Position numbers and translations under genes: made by a program. Below are positions 52,541 to 60,590 of a stretch of DNA of 64,000 nucleotides, one piece after another (position 1 is the stretch's first letter; every line of letters begins with the position of its first letter). Source of the DNA: an uncultured Mycoplasma sp. (GTDB taxonomy: Bacteria; Bacillota_I; Bacilli_A; RF39; UBA660); assembly GCA_902493595.1 (NCBI GenBank), contig CABUPU010000001.1, positions 62,001 to 126,000 on the forward strand. The letters are read 5' to 3'. The notes below the pieces were generated by a model, which searched no databases, had not been told where the DNA came from, and saw only the letters and a program-made list of their open reading frames with translations.

Positions 52541-52564
52541 ATTTGATTTAAAATATGACATGAT

Positions 52565-52891
52565 GTTTTCATGGTAGAGGAAGTTATAAAAATTTATACT
52601 GATTCATATAAAAATTAAGTGGAAAACATTAAAAGAAATTTAAAAAACATGAAAATGTTGCCTTATTATTAAACTCCATCATTTCTGCTAAAAAAGGCTG
52701 GATATATTTTAAAATGTGCTTCAAAATAAACTAGTAATATACCTAAAGATTTATATAATAACATGATGGCTTTTCTTAATGAGTATCCACCTTACGATGA
52801 GTTTTATCAAGAGACTTTTCTTTATTATGCTGAAAAATATAATTTTCCTTTAATTTATTTTGGTATAAGAGAAAAAAGTTTATATATTTAA
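52565..52891 (+). pseudogene. Degenerate gene remnant before the dacB-like gene
   Basis: Frame-shifted and stop-interrupted coding fragments run through this interval: VEEVIKIYTDSYKN, LNSIISAKKGWIYFK in another frame, and a clean final piece MMAFLNEYPPYDEFYQETFL ending SLYI at 52891. Together they look like one decayed gene of about 100 residues. No family is recognised. Confidence 0.5.
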
Positions 52892-52909
52892 ATAAATATA
52901 AAAAACTAA

Positions 52910-52924
52910 CATATAATTTAGTAT
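52910..52924 (+). promoter_or_regulatory. Shared sporulation-type -10 directly before the dacB-like start
   Basis: CATATAAT (52910-52917) is followed by TTAGT and the ATG. The 14-mer ATATAATTTAGTAT (52911-52924) is identical to those before yunB and spoIIIAH. No ribosome site is present, so the transcript should be leaderless. Confidence 0.5.
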
Positions 52925-53993
52925 GAAAAAAATATTGCTAGTTATATTTAGTTTTTTTATTATGATTAAAAGTGCTAATGCATCTTATATAGTCTACGAT
53001 ATGGATAGTGAAAGAATGCTTTATGGAAGTAATGTAAATGATAAGTTTTTGGTGGCATCAACCTCGAAAATTATGACTGCTATAGTCGCAATAGAGAATG
53101 GTAATATAGATAGTGAGGTAGTTGTTACAAAGGATATTTTGTCTGCGGTTGGCAGTAGTATTTATCTCGAAGTTGGTGAAAAAATTAGTTTAAAGAATTT
53201 ACTTTATGGAATGATGCTTCGAAGCGGTAATGATGCCGCTACGATGATTGCTATACATATTTCTGGGTCAATGGAAAAATTTACTGAAAAAATGAATGAG
53301 TATGCAAAAAATATTGGGATGAATGATACTTTATTTTATAATTCTCATGGCCTTGAAAATAATGAAGGATTAGGAAATACTTCAACTGCATATGATATGG
53401 CTATTCTTACTAGCTATGCAATGAGAAATCCTAAATTTAGAAAAATTGTTGGTACAAAAAGTTATAGTTGTAAATCAAATAAAAAAAGTTATTCATGGCA
53501 AAATAAAAACAAACTTTTAAGTTATGATTACATAACAGGAGGAAAAACAGGTTATACTAAAAAGGCTAAAAGAACGCTTGTAACAACGGGAGTTATAAAT
53601 AATACAAATATAGTTGTAGTGACTTTGAAAGAATCTAATGACTGGGAGATACATAAAAATAATTACTCATTTGTCAAAAAGAATTATCAAAATGTAAAAA
53701 TATTAAATAAAAATAAATTTACTTTAGATACTAAAAATCTATTTATTGAGGATACTTTATATATAAAAAACAATCTTAGTTTACTTTTAAAATCCGAAGA
53801 AAAAGATAATATTAGTATTAAATATTATTTGAATAATAACTATAATTATGTTGATAATGATATAGTCGGTTATGCTAAAGTTTATTTACAAGATAAAGAA
53901 ATAGGTAGTGATAACATTTATATTAAAAAAGGTAAAAGAAAAAACAAAATAAAAAGTTTTTTAAAAAAACTATTTAAAAAAGATATAGATTAG
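52923..53993 (+). CDS. dacB: D-alanyl-D-alanine carboxypeptidase (DacB/DacF-like, S11 family)
   Basis: A 356-residue secreted penicillin-binding protein. The signal peptide (1-20) precedes SYIVYDMDSERML. The active-site motifs are STSKIM near 47 (SxxK), SGND near 102 (SxN) and GGKTGYT near 207 (KTG). It trims the terminal D-Ala of muropeptides. The run dacB-like, one small gene, spmA, spmB, rluB mirrors the Bacillus dacB-spmA-spmB-rluB order, so this is probably the sporulation form. The C-terminal tail is strongly basic. The start codon directly follows a sporulation-type -10. Confidence 0.85.
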   Translation: MKKILLVIFSFFIMIKSANASYIVYDMDSERMLYGSNVNDKFLVASTSKIMTAIVAIENGNIDSEVVVTKDILSAVGSSIYLEVGEKISLKNLLYGMMLRSGNDAATMIAIHISGSMEKFTEKMNEYAKNIGMNDTLFYNSHGLENNEGLGNTSTAYDMAILTSYAMRNPKFRKIVGTKSYSCKSNKKSYSWQNKNKLLSYDYITGGKTGYTKKAKRTLVTTGVINNTNIVVVTLKESNDWEIHKNNYSFVKKNYQNVKILNKNKFTLDTKNLFIEDTLYIKNNLSLLLKSEEKDNISIKYYLNNNYNYVDNDIVGYAKVYLQDKEIGSDNIYIKKGKRKNKIKSFLKKLFKKDID

Positions 53994-54007
53994 GTTATAA
54001 TTAATTT

Positions 54008-54370
54008 ATGGAAAAGAATAAAAGTGGAATATTATTAGTTATTATTGTTATTTTAATTGGTGTTTTACTTGCTTGTTCAATTCTTGCAAATAGAGATAAG
54101 ATAAGTGACAAGACATTTAATTATAAAAAAGGTGATGTTATTACCATTGAAGATAAGGAAATAACAGTTTTAAATGTATCTGAAATTAAATGTGGAAGAA
54201 AAGAAAAATGTGATACAGAAGTTGAAACAAGCATTAAAATTAAATACCACGATGTTTCAACATATTATACATTACAATCTTTTCATAAACCAAGTGATAC
54301 TATTAAAGAAACTAATTTAAAAGTATATTTAAATTATGTTGATGATAAAATATCTTTTGAAATTAAATAG
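54008..54370 (+). CDS. Small putative lipoprotein between dacB-like and spmA
   Basis: A 120-residue protein with an N-terminal hydrophobic stretch ending GVLLACS (lipobox-like, Cys23). The mature part has three Cys (KCGRKEKCD) and beta strands. It is unrecognised. GTTATAAT ends 6 bases before ATG, with no ribosome site, so it too may be leaderless. The stop is inside a terminator stem. Confidence 0.55.
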   Translation: MEKNKSGILLVIIVILIGVLLACSILANRDKISDKTFNYKKGDVITIEDKEITVLNVSEIKCGRKEKCDTEVETSIKIKYHDVSTYYTLQSFHKPSDTIKETNLKVYLNYVDDKISFEIK

Positions 54371-54390
54371 GCTGATGTCTATTTTTTTTT
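54366..54390 (+). terminator. Terminator overlapping the small lipoprotein stop
   Basis: AATAG / CTATT (short stem) is followed by nine T. Confidence 0.55.
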
Positions 54391-54396
54391 ATATAT

Positions 54397-54409
54397 CATA
54401 AACTTTATT
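54397..54409 (+). promoter_or_regulatory. Sporulation-type -10 directly before spmA
   Basis: CATAAACT (54397-54404) is followed by TTATT and then ATG at 54410. This is the same 8-mer plus 5-base layout as the dacB-like gene and yunB. There is no ribosome site. A weak -35 may be GTCTATTT at about 54377. Confidence 0.4.
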
Positions 54410-54988
54410 ATGATTTCAATATTATGGACATTTTTAATTGTTATAGGAATTTTATATAGTTTTTTAACTGGAAATATAAATGTTATTAATGAAAGTATAT
54501 TAACTAATGCTGATAAGGCATTAAAGTTGATATTAAGTTTATTTCCAACGATTGTTTTATGGTCTGGAATAATGAAAATTGCCGAAAATGCTGGAATGCT
54601 TACGAGGTTTGCTAAATTTTTAAGGCCAATTTTGACTAAACTTTTTCCATCCGTTCCAAAAGATAATCCCTCACTTGGATATATTGCATCGAATATTGCT
54701 GCGAATATGTTAGGTCTGGGTAGTGCTGCAACACCTTTTGGACTTAAGGCAATGAGTGAGCTTCAGAAAATAAATGATAAAAAAGATACTGCCTCAACGC
54801 CAATGATAACATTTTTAGTTTTAAATACCGCAGGAGTTACCATAATTCCAACAACAATAATTGCAATAAGACTTGCTTACAATAGTTTAAATCCCACGGA
54901 AATAATTGCTCCAGCATTAATATCAACATCTTGCTCATGTTTATCAGCAGTTATAATTGATTATTTTATAAGGAGGAAACGAAGATGA
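54410..54988 (+). CDS. spmA: Spore maturation protein A
   Basis: A 192-residue membrane protein with about five helices. It shows the SpmA signatures ILTNADKALKLILSLFPTIV and IASNIAANMLGLGSAATPFG near 95-114. SpmA and SpmB together affect core dehydration and heat resistance of the spore; the mechanism is unclear. It overlaps spmB by 4 bases. It has no visible ribosome site. Confidence 0.9.
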   Translation: MISILWTFLIVIGILYSFLTGNINVINESILTNADKALKLILSLFPTIVLWSGIMKIAENAGMLTRFAKFLRPILTKLFPSVPKDNPSLGYIASNIAANMLGLGSAATPFGLKAMSELQKINDKKDTASTPMITFLVLNTAGVTIIPTTIIAIRLAYNSLNPTEIIAPALISTSCSCLSAVIIDYFIRRKRR

Positions 54989-55494
54989 AACTTTTTTCTA
55001 TTATAGTTATTCCTTTATTTATTTTGTTTGTAGTTTTCTATGGTTATATCAAGAAACTTGATGTGTATTCCTCTTTTTTAGAGGGTACTAAAGAGGGAAT
55101 GAAAATAGTTTATAATATTTTTCCTGCGGTACTTGCAATGGTTTTTGCAGTTAATATTTTTTTAGATAGTAATATACTTCCATTTTTATTAAAACCAGTA
55201 ACAACTCTTTTTAATTTGCCTCCGGAAGTACTTCCAATGGCTTTTTTAAGACCAATATCTGGTACCGCCTCTATGAGCATAATGACTAAAATATTTGAAA
55301 TATATGGACCAGATACATATCCAGGAAGACTTGCAAGCGTACTTCAAGGTTGCACTGATACCACAATTTATGTGATTGCGCTTTATTATAGTAGTGTAAA
55401 AATAAGTAAAAGTAGATATACTGTAGTAGTAGGCCTTTTAGCGGATTTAGTCGGGCTTATTATGGCATTTATTTTAACTAGGATTTTCTTTTGA
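54985..55494 (+). CDS. spmB: Spore maturation protein B
   Basis: A 169-residue membrane protein with about four helices and the SpmB segment FLRPISGTASMSIMTKIFE near 88-106. Later, QGCTDTTIYVIALYY near 120 is conserved. It is encoded with spmA, using an AAGGAGG site. Expected in the mother-cell envelope during sporulation. Confidence 0.9.
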   Translation: MKLFSIIVIPLFILFVVFYGYIKKLDVYSSFLEGTKEGMKIVYNIFPAVLAMVFAVNIFLDSNILPFLLKPVTTLFNLPPEVLPMAFLRPISGTASMSIMTKIFEIYGPDTYPGRLASVLQGCTDTTIYVIALYYSSVKISKSRYTVVVGLLADLVGLIMAFILTRIFF

Positions 55495-55525
55495 TGTATG
55501 ATATAATTTTTGTGGTGAAAAGTGT

Positions 55526-56233
55526 ATGGAAAAAATTCAAAAAGTTATAGCAAATAGGGGATATACATCAAGAAGAAAAGCTGAAGAGTTAATTATGCAA
55601 GGAAAAGTGTATGTTGATGGTAAAAAAGCCTCTATTGGAGATAGAATAGATGAAAATGCTAATATTTCTATTGATGGAAAAGAAATAGTTGGTACAAATA
55701 ATAAAGTATATTTTCTTCTAAATAAACCAAGAGGAGTAGTTTCTACAGTAAGTGATGAAAAAGGTAGAAAAACTGTTGTTGATTTTATTGATACTGATGA
55801 AAGAATTTATCCAGTTGGAAGACTTGATTATGATACAACAGGGCTTTTAATACTTACAAATGATGGTGATCTTGCAAATAAGTTAACTCATCCTAAAAAT
55901 AAAATAATTAAAACATATTTAGCAAAATGTGCTGGAATTATTACAAAAGAGCAAATTGATAAATTAAAAAAAGGTATTTATATTGATGATAGGAAAGTAG
56001 ATATTATTGATTTTAAAGTTAAAAAAATAGATAAAGAAAAAAATGCAACATTTATTTTAATATCTATTATTGAAGGTAGAAACCATATTGTAAAAAGATT
56101 ATTTGAAAGTATTGGCCTTTTAGTGGACAAACTTACAAGAACTCATTACGATTTTTTAGATTTAGGTAATTTAAAATCTGGTGAATATAGAACATTATCA
56201 ATTAAAGAAGTAAAAAAACTTTATCGAAATTAA
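55526..56233 (+). CDS. rluB: 23S rRNA pseudouridine synthase (RluB/RsuA family)
   Basis: A 235-residue enzyme. The S4 domain (1-60) starts IQKVIANRGYTSRRKAEELI. The catalytic Asp is in GRLDYDTTGLL near 99-109. It converts a specific 23S uridine to pseudouridine. The spmB-rluB order is typical for spore-forming Firmicutes. Ribosome site GGTGAAAAG and TATAAT upstream at about 55501 support an own promoter. Confidence 0.9.
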   Translation: MEKIQKVIANRGYTSRRKAEELIMQGKVYVDGKKASIGDRIDENANISIDGKEIVGTNNKVYFLLNKPRGVVSTVSDEKGRKTVVDFIDTDERIYPVGRLDYDTTGLLILTNDGDLANKLTHPKNKIIKTYLAKCAGIITKEQIDKLKKGIYIDDRKVDIIDFKVKKIDKEKNATFILISIIEGRNHIVKRLFESIGLLVDKLTRTHYDFLDLGNLKSGEYRTLSIKEVKKLYRN

Positions 56234-56259
56234 AAAATAACCCCATGGGTTATTTTTTT
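56232..56259. terminator. Bidirectional terminator between rluB and the ferredoxin gene
   Basis: AAAAAATAACCC / GGGTTATTTTTT is a symmetric hairpin with A and T tracts. It overlaps both stop codons. Confidence 0.85.
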
Positions 56260-56530
56260 AGTTACATTCTTCGCAGTGACATCCTTCATCATCACAATGA
56301 CAATCATGACAGTGACATTCTTCACAAGAACATTTATTTTCTCCTTCAGTAATTTTGATTGCATTTACAGGACAAGAAGAAATAGCATTTTGTAAGTTTT
56401 CACTTTCAATATTTTCTTGTGAAATAGCCTCAGAAAGGCCATCTTCATTAAAGTCGAAATGCTCACTATCAATAGCTACGCAAGCACCACAACCAATACA
56501 TTTTTCATCATCAACAATTATTTTTTTCAT
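56258..56530 (-). CDS. Ferredoxin with an added Cys/His-rich tail
   Basis: A 90-residue protein. The ferredoxin core (1-62) has CIGCGAC at 11-17 and SSCPVNA near 52-58, giving four Cys for one [4Fe-4S] cluster. Residues 65-90 are an unusual metal-binding-like tail with nine Cys and four His. Single-cluster Firmicutes ferredoxins normally lack this tail. It might store or sense metal, or be an extra Fe-S or zinc site. It has an AGGAGG site; the convergent rluB shares its terminator. Confidence 0.85.
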   Translation of the reverse strand: MKKIIVDDEKCIGCGACVAIDSEHFDFNEDGLSEAISQENIESENLQNAISSCPVNAIKITEGENKCSCEECHCHDCHCDDEGCHCEECN

Positions 56531-56582
56531 TTATTCCTCCTTTTTCATTATAACATGTATTTTGAAAAAATATGTAAAAAAT

Positions 56583-56610
56583 TTGACAAATATCAAAAAT
56601 ATGATAAAAT
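56583..56610 (+). promoter_or_regulatory. Promoter of the 56.6 kb hypothetical gene
   Basis: TTGACA (56583-56588) and TAAAAT (56605-56610) are separated by 16 bases. Confidence 0.65.
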
Positions 56611-56636
56611 ATAACCTCGTCAAAAGGGGAAAGACT

Positions 56637-57086
56637 ATGAAAGTATATAGAATTGCAAATAGATTAGAAATAGATAAATTTTTAGAAAATAAATCATTTA
56701 GTAATGTTGGAAGTACATTTAATGAGACTTGTAAAAATAATTCTCATCATTATCAGAAAAATACTTTTTATATGCATTTTTTTGATAGTAAAGATGATAT
56801 ATTTTATTTTAATAGTCCTTTGAAAAGATTTTTATGTACATATAATATTCCTGATGAAGTAACTCATGGATTTTTAGGACTTGGAAAATATATTTCTAAA
56901 TATGATTCAAGTAAAGAAGATTATGTTTTAGAATATGCTATTCCAAGTAAATTAATTAAATTAGAATATTTAGAAAGTATTGAGGTTTTACCTGTTAATT
57001 ATACATTTAAAGAATTTTTACAAAGTGGAGAATATAATAGTCAGATAGTTTATAGTAAAGAAGACACAAATTTATTAAAAATGTAA
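56637..57086 (+). CDS. Hypothetical protein of 149 residues
   Basis: It starts at ATG 56637 with AAAGGGGAAAG upstream. A longer frame from 56355 is rejected because it is antisense to the ferredoxin gene. The sequence begins MKVYRIANRLEIDKFLENKS and contains HHYQKNTFYMHFFDSKDD near 38-55. No signal or membrane helix. Predicted to be a single alpha/beta domain. The VYR start recalls ADP-ribosyl-transfer (RES-like) folds, but this is too weak to assign. Confidence 0.6.
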   Translation: MKVYRIANRLEIDKFLENKSFSNVGSTFNETCKNNSHHYQKNTFYMHFFDSKDDIFYFNSPLKRFLCTYNIPDEVTHGFLGLGKYISKYDSSKEDYVLEYAIPSKLIKLEYLESIEVLPVNYTFKEFLQSGEYNSQIVYSKEDTNLLKM

Positions 57087-57146
57087 TAATTTAACTTTAA
57101 TAAGTTAAAAAATTATGGTATCATTAAATAGTAGAGGTGTTTTAGT

Positions 57147-57947
57147 ATGGATGAATATGGACAAAAAATTCCGAGTAGAGCTTCGAGAAATCAAGAACTA
57201 TACAAAGAAATTAGTAAAACAGAACTTGATAATTACGAAGTTAGAAGTAATGAGGCCGTAATTGGAGATAATAAAGGTAGTATTGATGTAGAAAAAATTA
57301 AAAGTATATTAGATACTCATTATAAAGATGCTCCGAAAAGAAGAAGTATTGCTATTGAAGATGAAGAAATTGTTAAGACTAAAGCCGAAGAAACTAAAGA
57401 ATATGATATTAATGTAATTTTGGATAAAGCTAGAGAAGTTAAAGAAGATGATTATGAAAAAGAAAGAAATAAAAAACTTCGTAATACAGGATTTGATATA
57501 TTAAAAAGTTTAGACTTTAATGAAGAAAAAGAGGAAAGTAGTCATAAAGTAAGCGATAAAACTGCTGAAGAACTAGCAAATTTAATTAACACAATTTCAA
57601 TAAATGAAAAAGCTATTAAAAAAGCAAGCGAAGAAAGTGATCCACTTTCTTTACTCGAAGATTTAAAAGGCAGCGATAATACAGATGTTATCGAAGGTAT
57701 TCATGATGATAATGAAAAAACAAAAGAAACTGTTTTCGAAGAAATTAATAGTAATGAAGTAAAAGAAAATACAACATCATTAGATAAGTCATTTTTTACA
57801 GAATCTACAAAGTTTAAGAAAGAAGATTTTGATGACTTTTCTGATATTGAAGATAGTAAATCATCAGTATTTGTAAAAATAATCATAGTTTTATTAATAC
57901 TTGCTTTTGTAGCAGGAATAGTTATTTTAGTAAAATCATTTTTATAA
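57147..57947 (+). CDS. Acidic tail-anchored protein of unknown function
   Basis: A 266-residue protein, very rich in Glu, Asp and Lys (1-235), largely disordered or coiled, with a C-terminal membrane helix (about 243-264). It has no known domain. It sits 13 bases before yunB but yunB has its own promoter element. The structure suggests a cytoplasmic scaffold held at the membrane. Confidence 0.6.
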   Translation: MDEYGQKIPSRASRNQELYKEISKTELDNYEVRSNEAVIGDNKGSIDVEKIKSILDTHYKDAPKRRSIAIEDEEIVKTKAEETKEYDINVILDKAREVKEDDYEKERNKKLRNTGFDILKSLDFNEEKEESSHKVSDKTAEELANLINTISINEKAIKKASEESDPLSLLEDLKGSDNTDVIEGIHDDNEKTKETVFEEINSNEVKENTTSLDKSFFTESTKFKKEDFDDFSDIEDSKSSVFVKIIIVLLILAFVAGIVILVKSFL

Positions 57948-57962
57948 CATATAATTTAGTAT
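57948..57962 (+). promoter_or_regulatory. Shared sporulation-type -10 directly before yunB
   Basis: CATATAAT (57948-57955), TTAGT, ATG. The 19 bases around it are identical to those at the dacB-like gene. No ribosome site. Confidence 0.5.
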
Positions 57963-58611
57963 GAAATTAAAAGAAAGACTTAAAAGAAAATATTATATTT
58001 TGATAACCTTTTTAATAAGTCTTTTTTTGTTTATTATAATTTTTAGTTTATATAGTAAAAAACTAAATCCTAAATTAAATGATTATATTGATTTTTTAGT
58101 TAAGGATGAAATATATAAGAAAGTTATTAAAAGTAATAATTTTATAACTAATGAAGAAGTTAATGATATTTTATATATTGATAAAAATAAAAGTAATGAA
58201 ATAGTTTATTTAGATTATGATATAGATAAAACATATAAATTATTAAATAAATATATTGATAGTTTAAAAAAAGATAATTCTAAAAGTAAAATTTTAACAG
58301 TACCTTTTTTTATAGCAAGTGATAATATTATTATTTCTTCGTTAGGTCCAAAGGTAAAATTTAAATATGAAATAATAGATAATGTAAAAGGGAAAATTAA
58401 AACTAAAGTTACTGATTTTGGAGTTAATAATGCCCTTGTAGAAATGTATTTTGAACTTGAAATAGGGTATTTAGTTGTTATCCCTATGAATAAAAAAGAA
58501 AGTGTTTTAAAAACAGAAATCTTAATTTCTTCGAAAATTATTAATGGAAAAGTACCAACATTTTATGGAAAAAATATCTTTAAAGAAAGTGGTGTAAGTA
58601 CTTCCAATTAA
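57961..58611 (+). CDS. yunB: Sporulation protein YunB
   Basis: A 216-residue protein with a basic start, one membrane helix (12-33) and an outer domain. The YunB signature is visible in the C-terminal half: LGPKVKFKYEIIDNVKGKIK, FGVNNALVEMYFELEI and VVIPMNKKE. In Bacillus, yunB is expressed in the mother cell under sigma-E. Here it shares its upstream sequence with the dacB-like gene and spoIIIAH, in line with that regulation. Confidence 0.78.
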   Translation: MKLKERLKRKYYILITFLISLFLFIIIFSLYSKKLNPKLNDYIDFLVKDEIYKKVIKSNNFITNEEVNDILYIDKNKSNEIVYLDYDIDKTYKLLNKYIDSLKKDNSKSKILTVPFFIASDNIIISSLGPKVKFKYEIIDNVKGKIKTKVTDFGVNNALVEMYFELEIGYLVVIPMNKKESVLKTEILISSKIINGKVPTFYGKNIFKESGVSTSN

Positions 58612-58647
58612 AAAAAAACTATGCTATACTTAATAATAGGTGAGAGT

Positions 58648-59448
58648 ATGAAAAATGGTGTGTTTATTAGCGAAGCATTTACTAGTGTAATTAATGATTA
58701 TTTAAAGGGTAAGTCACATCCTGAGGGCGTAACATATAATACTTTTTTAGTTGTTGTAATAAGACTTCTTACACTAATTTATGATGAACTAGATATATTA
58801 AATCCTTTTTATTTAAATAATGAGCAAGCTTTAAATGATAACTTAGAAAAGTATGGATATTCATATAATAATATTTGTACATTTAAAAGAGCCTTTAACC
58901 ATTTTTATGAAAAAGAAAATTCAGAAGACTTCATTAATTTACAAAAAATGCTTATAGATATGTTTGCTCTTAAGAAAAAAAGTATGGATTTAAAAGAAAG
59001 TGAAATTGAAAATTTTAAAAACTTACTTTATACAGTAAAGTCACCTAATCCATTAATAACCTCTTATAACTTCTTAATGGCTAAAGATGTTAATGAAATA
59101 GAAAATTATTTTGAAAAAATAGTTAAAGAAAATGTTTATAAAAAGAAAGAAAGAGAAAAGAAAAAATTAAATATTGATGCATATGAAATTTTAAAATATT
59201 CTTTAGAGGATATTAATAAAATGGATGCTGACCAGCTTGATGAAGTAAACAAAAAGGTATATAATTATTTTGATATTAATGAAAATGCAATTAATAAGGA
59301 TTATTTACTTGATAAGGCAGTATTTGATTTTAATAATCCAAAACCATCACTTTCAACGGGAAATGGTTATGTAGATATTTTATTAATACTTTCTATAGTG
59401 GTAACACTAGGACTAGTAATATTTTTACTAACAATATTTGTTTTTTAG
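58648..59448 (+). CDS. Tail-anchored hypothetical protein
   Basis: A 266-residue protein starting at 58648 with GGTGAGAG upstream (an earlier in-frame ATG at 58621 lacks one). Mostly helical and charged, with a C-terminal membrane helix (about 245-265). No known family. An extended -10 (TGCTATACT) lies near 58622-58630. It may be cotranscribed with yutD 8 bases later. Confidence 0.6.
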   Translation: MKNGVFISEAFTSVINDYLKGKSHPEGVTYNTFLVVVIRLLTLIYDELDILNPFYLNNEQALNDNLEKYGYSYNNICTFKRAFNHFYEKENSEDFINLQKMLIDMFALKKKSMDLKESEIENFKNLLYTVKSPNPLITSYNFLMAKDVNEIENYFEKIVKENVYKKKEREKKKLNIDAYEILKYSLEDINKMDADQLDEVNKKVYNYFDINENAINKDYLLDKAVFDFNNPKPSLSTGNGYVDILLILSIVVTLGLVIFLLTIFVF

Positions 59449-59456
59449 GGGGATAA

Positions 59457-59738
59457 ATGAAAATAACAATTAATGATAAAACATACGAAGTAATAAAAAA
59501 TGAAAAAGATGGAGTAGATGAAGAAGTTTTAAAAGAGGCAATTACTGAATATTTTGAAAACTTTGATTATATAGTGGGTGATTGGGCTTATGGAAAACTT
59601 CGCTTAAAAGGTTTTAACGATAAATCAAATAAAAATTTTAAACCAATTAATGATATAAAAAATGTTGATAATTATATTGAAAAATATTGTGCATATGGTT
59701 GTAGATATTTTATTTTAAAAGTTATTGAAAAAAATTAA
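59457..59738 (+). CDS. yutD: YutD family protein
   Basis: A 93-residue protein matching the YutD/DUF1027 family: FDYIVGDWAYGKLRLKGF in the middle, and EKYCAYGCRYFILK near the end with two Cys. Function is not known. In Bacillus, yutD lies near yunB, yutH and yutI, and the same neighbours occur here. AGGGGGAT site present. Confidence 0.82.
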   Translation: MKITINDKTYEVIKNEKDGVDEEVLKEAITEYFENFDYIVGDWAYGKLRLKGFNDKSNKNFKPINDIKNVDNYIEKYCAYGCRYFILKVIEKN

Positions 59739-59782
59739 TGATTTTGTTATAATTTAATTATCATATGAAGGGATTGATATAG

Positions 59783-60553
59783 ATGAGTAAGATTAGGGTA
59801 AATTTAACAAGTGGAAATGTTTTTGAAAAACCATTAGTAACTTGTTTTCAAGGGACAAGTGCAAACTATGTTGTTTTTGATAATGAAATGAATGGTTCAA
59901 TGGGACTTCCAATTATTTGTATAAGTAAATTAAATGGAGATAGATTAGAGAAGATTTTTGATCAAAGTGAATGGGCTAGTGTAAAGGAAAATTTGAAATC
60001 AATTATAAGTGGGACAACACTTATGTATTTAGCAGTACCAGAAAATTTAAGTGCACAAGATGATTTCTTTACACAACTTACTTTGCCTGTTGCATCATTT
60101 GATGTATTAAAAAGAAGTTATAATCCTCCACAACCTGAACCGGAAGTAATGCCTGCACCACAGCCTGAAGTAGCTCCAGCACCTGCTCCAACTCCAGAGG
60201 TTATGGAAACGCCAGCTCCTCCAGTAATGGATGGACCAATATCATTTGGTGGTATGAATACTGTAAATACTGCTCCAGTTATGTCTAATATGGGTGCTCC
60301 AGTAATGAATAGTAATCCTGCTACAAACCCAGCACCACAAATGATGGGAATGAATGATATGTTAGGTCAAACTAATAATATGGCAATGCAAAATGGAATG
60401 GCTCCGATGAATAATTCAATGCCAAATGTTAATAATCAAATGCCAAATCCATCACCCGTTTCAAATATAAATTATGCAGATTTAAAAGAAACTTTTATGA
60501 AATCTTGTGAAAATATGTTTGATGCTTTAGTAAAAAGATTTGAAAATAAATAA
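59783..60553 (+). CDS. Hypothetical protein with a Pro-, Met- and Asn-rich tail
   Basis: A 256-residue protein. Residues 1-112 form a compact alpha/beta domain (KIRVNLTSGNVFEKPLVTCF). Residues 113-225 are low-complexity: first Pro/Glu/Ala (PEVAPAPAPTPEV), then Met/Asn/Pro. The last 25 form a helix. No family recognised. The composition of the tail is less AT-rich than its neighbours'. A GAAGGGATTG site precedes it. Confidence 0.6.
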   Translation: MSKIRVNLTSGNVFEKPLVTCFQGTSANYVVFDNEMNGSMGLPIICISKLNGDRLEKIFDQSEWASVKENLKSIISGTTLMYLAVPENLSAQDDFFTQLTLPVASFDVLKRSYNPPQPEPEVMPAPQPEVAPAPAPTPEVMETPAPPVMDGPISFGGMNTVNTAPVMSNMGAPVMNSNPATNPAPQMMGMNDMLGQTNNMAMQNGMAPMNNSMPNVNNQMPNPSPVSNINYADLKETFMKSCENMFDALVKRFENK

Positions 60554-60578
60554 CTTTCATAAAATTGAAAGTTTTTTT
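60553..60578 (+). terminator. Terminator overlapping the 59.8 kb gene's stop
   Basis: ACTTTCA / TGAAAGT with a 6-base loop is followed by seven T. Confidence 0.75.
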
Positions 60579-60590
60579 ATATATTATAAT

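Noticed and set aside
56355..56636. N-terminal extension of the 56.6 kb hypothetical protein
   Set aside because: It would be antisense to the ferredoxin gene and ignores the TTGACA/TAAAAT promoter and ribosome site before 56637.
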